11,828 bases of DNA, taken from the NCBI GenBank assembly GCA_946887155.1, contig CAMPKM010000053.1, positions 1 through 11,828 of the forward strand, written 5' to 3'. The position numbers were made by a program, and so were the translations under genes. Of the stretch, positions 7,523 through 11,828 are shown piece by piece. Origin of the DNA: an uncultured Gemmatimonadota bacterium. Lineage in GTDB: Bacteria > Gemmatimonadota > Gemmatimonadetes > Gemmatimonadales > Gemmatimonadaceae. Positions within the stretch are counted from its first letter, which is position 1. Every line of letters begins with the position of its first letter. Below the pieces are notes generated by a model, which did not search any database, was not told the origin of the DNA, and was given only the letters and a program-made list of their open reading frames with translations.

Positions 7523-7633
7523 GATTCACGACTTCAGGATTGACGATTGACGATTGACGATTGACGATTGACGATTGACGATTGACGATTGACGATTTCA
7601 CGACTTCACCACCTAACGATTTCACGATCTCAC
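7523..7633. repeat. Mosaic array of 7- and 8-bp tandem units between pmbA and tldD
   Basis: The spacer reads as contiguous short units on the plus strand: GATTCAC, GACTTCAG, then eight perfect copies of GATTGAC (7538-7593), then GATTTCAC, GACTTCAC, CACCTAAC, GATTTCAC, GATCTCAC. The last unit ends one base before the PmbA stop codon. The array thus fills 111 of the 148 intergenic bases. There are no spacers between units, so it is not CRISPR. It is transcribed if pmbA and tldD are co-transcribed, where it reads as GTCAATC repeats. Copy number may vary by slippage and change the distance between the two genes. Confidence 0.95.
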
Positions 7634-7634
7634 G

Positions 7635-9074
7635 CTACAGGGCCGGCGAAACCGACGTCATGTAGAACTCCTCCATGCGCACCGGCGGCACGAGCGCGGT
7701 CGCCTGGCTATCGTACGACTCACTGGTATGCATCGGCACCGGCTTCCCGACCAGCGTCAGGTTATTGTAGCCAACGATCGGCGACATATTCCAACGGAAG
7801 TTCTGCACCGGACCCACGACTTCGCCGTTCTCGATGAGGAACAGGCCATCGCGCGTCATCCCGGTGTTGAGCAACGGCTGGTCATCCGACGGCACGCCGC
7901 GGATGTACCAGAAGAACGTCACGAGTAATCCGCGGCGCGTCTGCTTGATCATGTCCTCGATCGAGAGGTCCGATCCCTCCATCGACATGCTCATGTTAGG
8001 CGTCGCGCCCTGGTTCGGCCCCATCGCCTGAAGCAATCCGTTCTCCACCCACGTCACGGGCTTGGCGGGTCGGTTGTCGTTGAGAATTGGCGTCTGGCGC
8101 AGGATCGGATTGCCGATGTCGCTCTTGAACGTGAACAGGTCGCTGAAGAGCTTGTCGCCAACCTTCTTGTCGGCCATGAAGCGACCAGCGGTGTTCAGGC
8201 CCGCGGCGCCGCCACCACCACCACCGCCACGACCCGCTGGTGCGGCGGCACCAGGCGCTCCCGCCGGCGGCGCACCAGCAGCCGCACCGCGGCCTCCCCG
8301 ACCACCTCCTCCACCTCCTCCACCGCCGCCGCCTCCGCTGTTGAACAACCCGGTCATCAACGAGAGAAACCTGGCGTTCGCGCGAGGTTCGAGAATGACG
8401 GTATAGCGACCCGGTTCGATCGCGCGGGGACGGCGACTCTTCAGCGCTTTATCCGCCGCAACTTCGGTGAGCGCCTTCGCGTCGATCATGCGAAGGTCCT
8501 TGATCCCCGTCGTACCTGCCCAACCGGAACCGCTGCCGTCGGCCATGCGGCATGTCAGGATAAACCCGGCCTCCGCGACTCGATAATAGGCGAACAATCC
8601 CTTCGAATTCGCGTCGCAACTGGTCTGGTCAATCTTCGGAATGTAGCCGGAGCCGAGCACACCCTTCTGTTCGGCGAGATCGATCGAGTCGCGCACCATC
8701 CTTGCCCGTTCGCCCGGTCCGAAGTTCACGAGATCGGGTAAGGCGGCGTCGACCGGGATGTATTCCTGCGGGCCGAGCAATTCAGGAAGGCTTGGGTTGT
8801 CGCGCGCCTGACGCGCTTCCGACAGGGCCTCATCGACCATCGCCTTGAGACCGGCGTCGCTGAAATCACGGGTCTCGGCGGTACCACTCTTCTGGCCAAG
8901 CCGCACCGTGACGGAAAGCTGGCGATCGTACTGGACGAGGTTCGTCGTAATCGAAGAATTGGCCCACCGCGTGCCGGATCTTTCGCCGCCGGTGAGGCTG
9001 ACCTCGACCGCGTCGGCGGTGGCCATGTTCAGGACCTTGTCGACGATTTCCTTCGCTTGCTCGCGCGTATACAT
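7635..9074 (-). CDS. pmbA: TldE/PmbA-family subunit
   Basis: 479 residues. The N-terminus (MYTREQAKEIVDKVLNMA) is a soluble helix with no signal peptide. An in-frame stop at 9105-9107, ten codons upstream, rules out a longer signal-bearing form. The family's landmarks are present: an early strand set ending RQLSVTVRLGQKSGTAETRDF (51-71), GRYTVILEPRANARFLSLM (222-240), and the C-terminal TRDGLFLIENGEVVGPVQNFRWNMSPI (407-432), typical of PmbA/TldE. It has no HExxxH motif, as expected for this partner subunit, which supports TldD rather than holding the active site. Residues 247-292 are a Gly/Ala/Pro/Arg-rich insertion, placed just where the family crosses into its central domain. No Shine-Dalgarno site is visible before the ATG. 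Probably co-transcribed with tldD downstream; the gene before it is 171 bp away, so pmbA may have its own promoter. Confidence 0.9.
   Translation of the reverse strand: MYTREQAKEIVDKVLNMATADAVEVSLTGGERSGTRWANSSITTNLVQYDRQLSVTVRLGQKSGTAETRDFSDAGLKAMVDEALSEARQARDNPSLPELLGPQEYIPVDAALPDLVNFGPGERARMVRDSIDLAEQKGVLGSGYIPKIDQTSCDANSKGLFAYYRVAEAGFILTCRMADGSGSGWAGTTGIKDLRMIDAKALTEVAADKALKSRRPRAIEPGRYTVILEPRANARFLSLMTGLFNSGGGGGGGGGGGGRGGRGAAAGAPPAGAPGAAAPAGRGGGGGGGAAGLNTAGRFMADKKVGDKLFSDLFTFKSDIGNPILRQTPILNDNRPAKPVTWVENGLLQAMGPNQGATPNMSMSMEGSDLSIEDMIKQTRRGLLVTFFWYIRGVPSDDQPLLNTGMTRDGLFLIENGEVVGPVQNFRWNMSPIVGYNNLTLVGKPVPMHTSESYDSQATALVPPVRMEEFYMTSVSPAL
8199..8336 (-). repeat. Gly-rich triplet-repeat segment inside PmbA
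   Basis: Encodes residues 247-292: a run of 12 consecutive Gly, then mixed Gly/Arg/Ala/Pro, then a second run of seven Gly. Unlike the Gly/Arg insert in TldD, this one also contains Ala and Pro, so the two inserts probably arose separately rather than by copying. Confidence 0.75.
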
Positions 9075-9245
9075 GGGGGATCGATACTGGTTGCTGGTTG
9101 CTGCTCAGGGGCGCGGATGGTACGTGCTTGAGCTGTTTGCGGTGCTGAAGCCTCAGGCTGGCGTGCTTGAATCGTGCAGGTTCGCTGCCTTGCCTGGCCC
9201 AAGCGTGGGCGAATGGCGATCGTCAAGGTTGCGCCTCGTCCCGAC
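9075..9245. other. Intergenic spacer before pmbA
   Basis: 171 bases between the BatA-like stop and the PmbA start. It includes two copies of the 7-bp word CTGGTTG in tandem (9087-9100), echoing the 7-bp periodicity of the larger array before tldD. I see no clear -10/-35 pair, no ribosome site and no terminator. Confidence 0.5.
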
Positions 9246-10979
9246 TTACGCCAGTCCGCGCCGGCGACGCCACCACCACTCCGCTCCAAGGAATGCGGTG
9301 AATGGCAGCAACCACCAGGCCGACCTCATCGGGTACCATGTTTCTACGCGCGATACCGGTTCGAACGCTGCTGCCAAACGCTCGGACAGGCTCTGCAACC
9401 GCGATTCGCCAATGGTGAATCCGCTGCGTGACGAAACGAACGCTGCGATGATGTCGGGTTCATCTGCCCGCGCGGGATTCGCGACTGAGTCGACCACGAA
9501 AGACTTGCTTTCGGTCGTAGAGCCGGCAGTCACGATGAGGCGGTAGGATCCGGGTGTCGCAGGTGCCACCACCGTGCCCTCCATCGTTCCCCGCTCCGTC
9601 GTCGGCCAGAGCCTGACGAAGGTCGACTCGGTTCCGTTTGTCAGCATCGTGCGAACGGAGAGTGATCGGGTGGCATCCATGGCGCTGCTTCGCGCGGAAA
9701 CGCGTACCGTTGTCTCCTGTCCGGGCACAAGAACGCGTCGCGACAACGCGACCTCCACTGGCCGTGGTGCAGCGGCGCTGAGGTCAGCGAGGATCCGCGG
9801 CCAGAACGCGTCGAATCGCGACATCGCTGGATCGCGATAATGCCACGCGTCGATGGCACCGCTCACAAACAGGCGTCCCGGTCCCACTGGTACGCTCCAG
9901 AGAATGGTCCGCACGGTCGAATCGGAACTCACACTCCACGCGTGAGTCGAAATTCCCGCCGGATTGCGCGTGGGCCACGCCAGTTCGCGTGCGTGGAGCG
10001 GTCCGCTGCCTGACGAGTCGGCAAGGGCGATGGCGCTCTCCAACCGGACTGAACTCCAGGCCGTCACACCGGTGAGCTGATTGATGTTCGCGGTGACCCG
10101 GCCGTCCAGCAGGACTACCACGCGGCCACCCCGCTCCCGCATGAACGTCTCGAGCGCGCGCATGTCTGCGGCGTTCAACTGGTCCGGCGAGCCGACAATG
10201 ATGGTCGCATAGTCGTCAGGCACCGCGTCCACCAGTGAAGCGGGTGGGGAGCCGCTGACGTTCGATACGCCGCGTGAGGTACGAACGCGGCTGGTGACGA
10301 CGAACCTGGGATCCTGTTCGAGCGCGCGGCGGACAAAGGTCGAGCTCCAGGATGCGCGTGGGTCGAAGAACAGCACCGGATAGCGTTCTGCACGCAACTC
10401 GACGAGGATCGTCGCCGAGTCGGCCGAAGCCGATCCCGCGATGGTTGCGACGGTGGTGAGCCGTGCCGCGGATGCCGATGACGGGATGAACGTGAGATCG
10501 ACTGGCACGATCGCCGAGTCGGCCTCCACGACCACCGCGGCGGTGTCGACTTCGCCCTGCTCCGAGCGAAGCGCGACGTTCAGGATGCGTCCCCTCCCCC
10601 CGGTAACGTTCACGCTCGCCTTGACCGGTACACGCGCGTTCAGCGGCGCGTCATGCGGGGCGTCGAGGCTGACGATTGACACCTGCGGTGATTGTGCTGT
10701 CGGCTCCACCGCTGCCACCAGGCCGGGCCAGGCCACGCTCTCGTCAGGCAGACTCGCACCGGCGAGCACGACGCCGGCCGCACCAACCAGCCGTCCACGG
10801 ACCACTGTGAATCGTGGAGCCAGTGCTGCCGCGACTCGATCGGCAAGTACGACGTCTTCGGTAGACGCCTTGATGACCGAAACGATGGGACGGCTCGGTC
10901 GCGACGACGTGATGGAGGGATCGACGGCCGCCATGATGGCGATCGCCACCGCGGCGATGCGGAGAGGGACCATGTTCAC
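9246..10979 (-). CDS. Membrane-anchored BatA-like protein with a GATase-like central region
   Basis: 577 residues. A hydrophobic N-terminal segment (about 5-19) acts as signal anchor, and a C-terminal hydrophobic stretch (SAWWLLPFTAFLGAEWWW, 553-570) is followed by RRRRGLA. This Trp-rich helix plus Arg tail is typical of BatA/BatB-like envelope proteins. In between is a large extracytoplasmic part: Ig-like beta-rich sequence at about 110-195, then YPVLFFDPRASWSSTFVRRALE (200-221), an Asp-rich DDYATIIVGSPDQLN segment (255-269) and GGRVVVLLDGRV (284-295), which look like the class-I GATase-like fold found in these proteins; a second beta-rich region follows at about 405-500. No vWA MIDAS motif is evident. 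The GTG at 10979 is preferred because AGGA (10988-10991) lies eight bases upstream; an ATG at 10973 is possible. It overlaps the upstream gene by GTGA, implying translational coupling. Exact function unknown. Confidence 0.75.
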   Translation of the reverse strand: MNMVPLRIAAVAIAIMAAVDPSITSSRPSRPIVSVIKASTEDVVLADRVAAALAPRFTVVRGRLVGAAGVVLAGASLPDESVAWPGLVAAVEPTAQSPQVSIVSLDAPHDAPLNARVPVKASVNVTGGRGRILNVALRSEQGEVDTAAVVVEADSAIVPVDLTFIPSSASAARLTTVATIAGSASADSATILVELRAERYPVLFFDPRASWSSTFVRRALEQDPRFVVTSRVRTSRGVSNVSGSPPASLVDAVPDDYATIIVGSPDQLNAADMRALETFMRERGGRVVVLLDGRVTANINQLTGVTAWSSVRLESAIALADSSGSGPLHARELAWPTRNPAGISTHAWSVSSDSTVRTILWSVPVGPGRLFVSGAIDAWHYRDPAMSRFDAFWPRILADLSAAAPRPVEVALSRRVLVPGQETTVRVSARSSAMDATRSLSVRTMLTNGTESTFVRLWPTTERGTMEGTVVAPATPGSYRLIVTAGSTTESKSFVVDSVANPARADEPDIIAAFVSSRSGFTIGESRLQSLSERLAAAFEPVSRVETWYPMRSAWWLLPFTAFLGAEWWWRRRRGLA

Positions 10980-11828
10980 GGCCGGCGTCCTGGCCGTTGC
11001 GCGTCACGCCACGCGCCCGCGAGGCGGCTGGCGTCGAGCGAGCGCTGGCGCGACGGAGCCGGTGGCAGCAACGCGGCGGCCAGCGCCGATATCGACCGCA
11101 CGAGGCTATCCACCTGCCGCCTGACGTCGGGCGCCTGACGAGTCGCCGCGCCCGCAACCTCCTGGATCCGTCCCGCCAGTGCGCGCAGCGTGTCGGAGCG
11201 GGGGGCCGCCCGAAGGAGAGCGAGCGCACCATCGACCGCACGGCCGCTGGTTGCTCGCGTCGTGTCGTTCGCCAGCGCAGCGACATCGGCCATCAGCCGG
11301 CGCAACGCAACCACGCGCTCGGGCGGTTCGACAGCCGATGCCGGCGTCGCCAGGCCGGACACCTGCACCAGTTCGCCGCTCAACCGCCGATCGAGATCGA
11401 TGCGCTCCCGTTGCGTGAGGGCACGAAGAATGAACCGCGTGCGCGAAAAGGCGCGCATCAGGTTGTCGAGCGCGGTGCGCTCATCGCGCAGCGCCTGCTC
11501 GAGGTTCCTCTCGGTCAAGGCCGTCGACGCGCGACTCATCGAGCGTATGGCGCGCATCATGTCGAGACGACCCTGGTTCTGCAGCCGTCCCGCGAGCAGG
11601 TCGCCTTCGGCTTCCGCCTCCGCTTCCTCGTTGAGATCGAGCGTACCCGACGTCGCGGCGCCTGCGTCCTCGAGTTCACCACCCATCATGAACACGAATT
11701 CGGCGCGCACCTGGCGCTGCTCGGCGGCCAGCGTGGCCGCCGCGTCGGCGACCGAGTCTGATGGCATCGACGGGCGCCTGACGACGAGGCTCCGCACCTG
11801 GGAACTTGCGTCCTGATCCGAGGCAAGC
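10976..11828 (-). CDS. DUF4175-like coiled-coil protein, C-terminal part (cut by window edge)
   Basis: The reading frame is open to the last base, so the true start lies outside the window; a GTG at 11797 exists but reads through normal coding sequence upstream (LASDQDASSQ), so I treat the gene as partial. The visible 284 residues are rich in Ala, Arg, Glu and Leu with helical heptad character: LAAEQRQVRAEF, an acidic EEAEAEAEGDLL patch, MMRAIRSMSRASTALTERNLEQALRDERTALDNLMRAFSRTRFILRALTQRERIDLDRRLSG. The ALRDE-ALDNLMRAFSRTR-ILR-LTQRERIDL pattern resembles the end of DUF4175-type proteins that sit upstream of BatA-like and DUF4159 genes. The full protein would have N-terminal membrane segments, not visible here. 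It ends by a 4-bp overlap with the BatA-like gene, so both are one operon. Confidence 0.65.
   Translation of the reverse strand, partial: LASDQDASSQVRSLVVRRPSMPSDSVADAAATLAAEQRQVRAEFVFMMGGELEDAGAATSGTLDLNEEAEAEAEGDLLAGRLQNQGRLDMMRAIRSMSRASTALTERNLEQALRDERTALDNLMRAFSRTRFILRALTQRERIDLDRRLSGELVQVSGLATPASAVEPPERVVALRRLMADVAALANDTTRATSGRAVDGALALLRAAPRSDTLRALAGRIQEVAGAATRQAPDVRRQVDSLVRSISALAAALLPPAPSRQRSLDASRLAGAWRDAQRPGRRP

Noticed and set aside
7538..7593. CRISPR array
   Set aside because: Units are seven bases and directly adjacent, with no spacers.
10997..11761. Plus-strand open frame of 254 codons opposite the DUF4175-like gene
   Set aside because: Long antisense frames are expected at this GC content. 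The minus strand shows a coherent helical protein with a 4-bp operon overlap.

Overview
The window is high-GC bacterial chromosome carrying eight protein-coding genes, one of them cut by the right-hand edge. It has no RNA genes, insertion sequences, integrases or CRISPR. Several traits together suggest a soil-type Gemmatimonadota, with Acidobacteriota as the alternative: Tat-exported TldD-like and DUF4159 proteins, a DUF4175-like/BatA-like membrane protein pair, and a lipid-anchored CSLREA beta-helix protein. The phylum call is an inference from gene content, not from a marker gene.

Layout. Left third: a very large surface lipoprotein on the minus strand (33-3143; two Ig-like domains, a CSLREA motif, a long right-handed beta-helix) diverges from a Tat-signal DsrE-like protein on the plus strand (3302-3925). 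The DsrE-like gene converges on a secreted jelly-roll/lectin-like protein (4007-4699, minus), and the two share a near-perfect bidirectional terminator (3958-3989). Divergent from the jelly-roll gene is a Tat-signal DUF4159 protein (4889-5602, plus).

Right two thirds: a minus-strand series read from the right edge inward. First comes a DUF4175-like coiled-coil protein (partial), then a membrane-anchored BatA-like protein overlapping it by 4 bp. After 171 bp comes the TldE/PmbA-family subunit, and after another 148 bp the TldD-family metallopeptidase. A T-tailed hairpin at 5619-5642 can end this series. Proteins of the DUF4175/BatA-like/DUF4159 type are commonly encoded near MoxR and DUF58 genes in cell-envelope loci, so the right edge probably continues into such a cluster.

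The TldD/PmbA pair is the most interesting part. TldD has a textbook Tat signal and an intact HExxxH motif but no cysteine near its C-terminus, where the family's third zinc ligand normally sits. PmbA has no signal at all, and an in-frame stop lies ten codons upstream of its start. Both carry long Gly-rich insertions, at different positions. The spacer between them is almost entirely a mosaic of 7- and 8-bp units, including eight perfect copies of GATTGAC. An exported TldD that may carry PmbA through the Tat pore is the main testable hypothesis.
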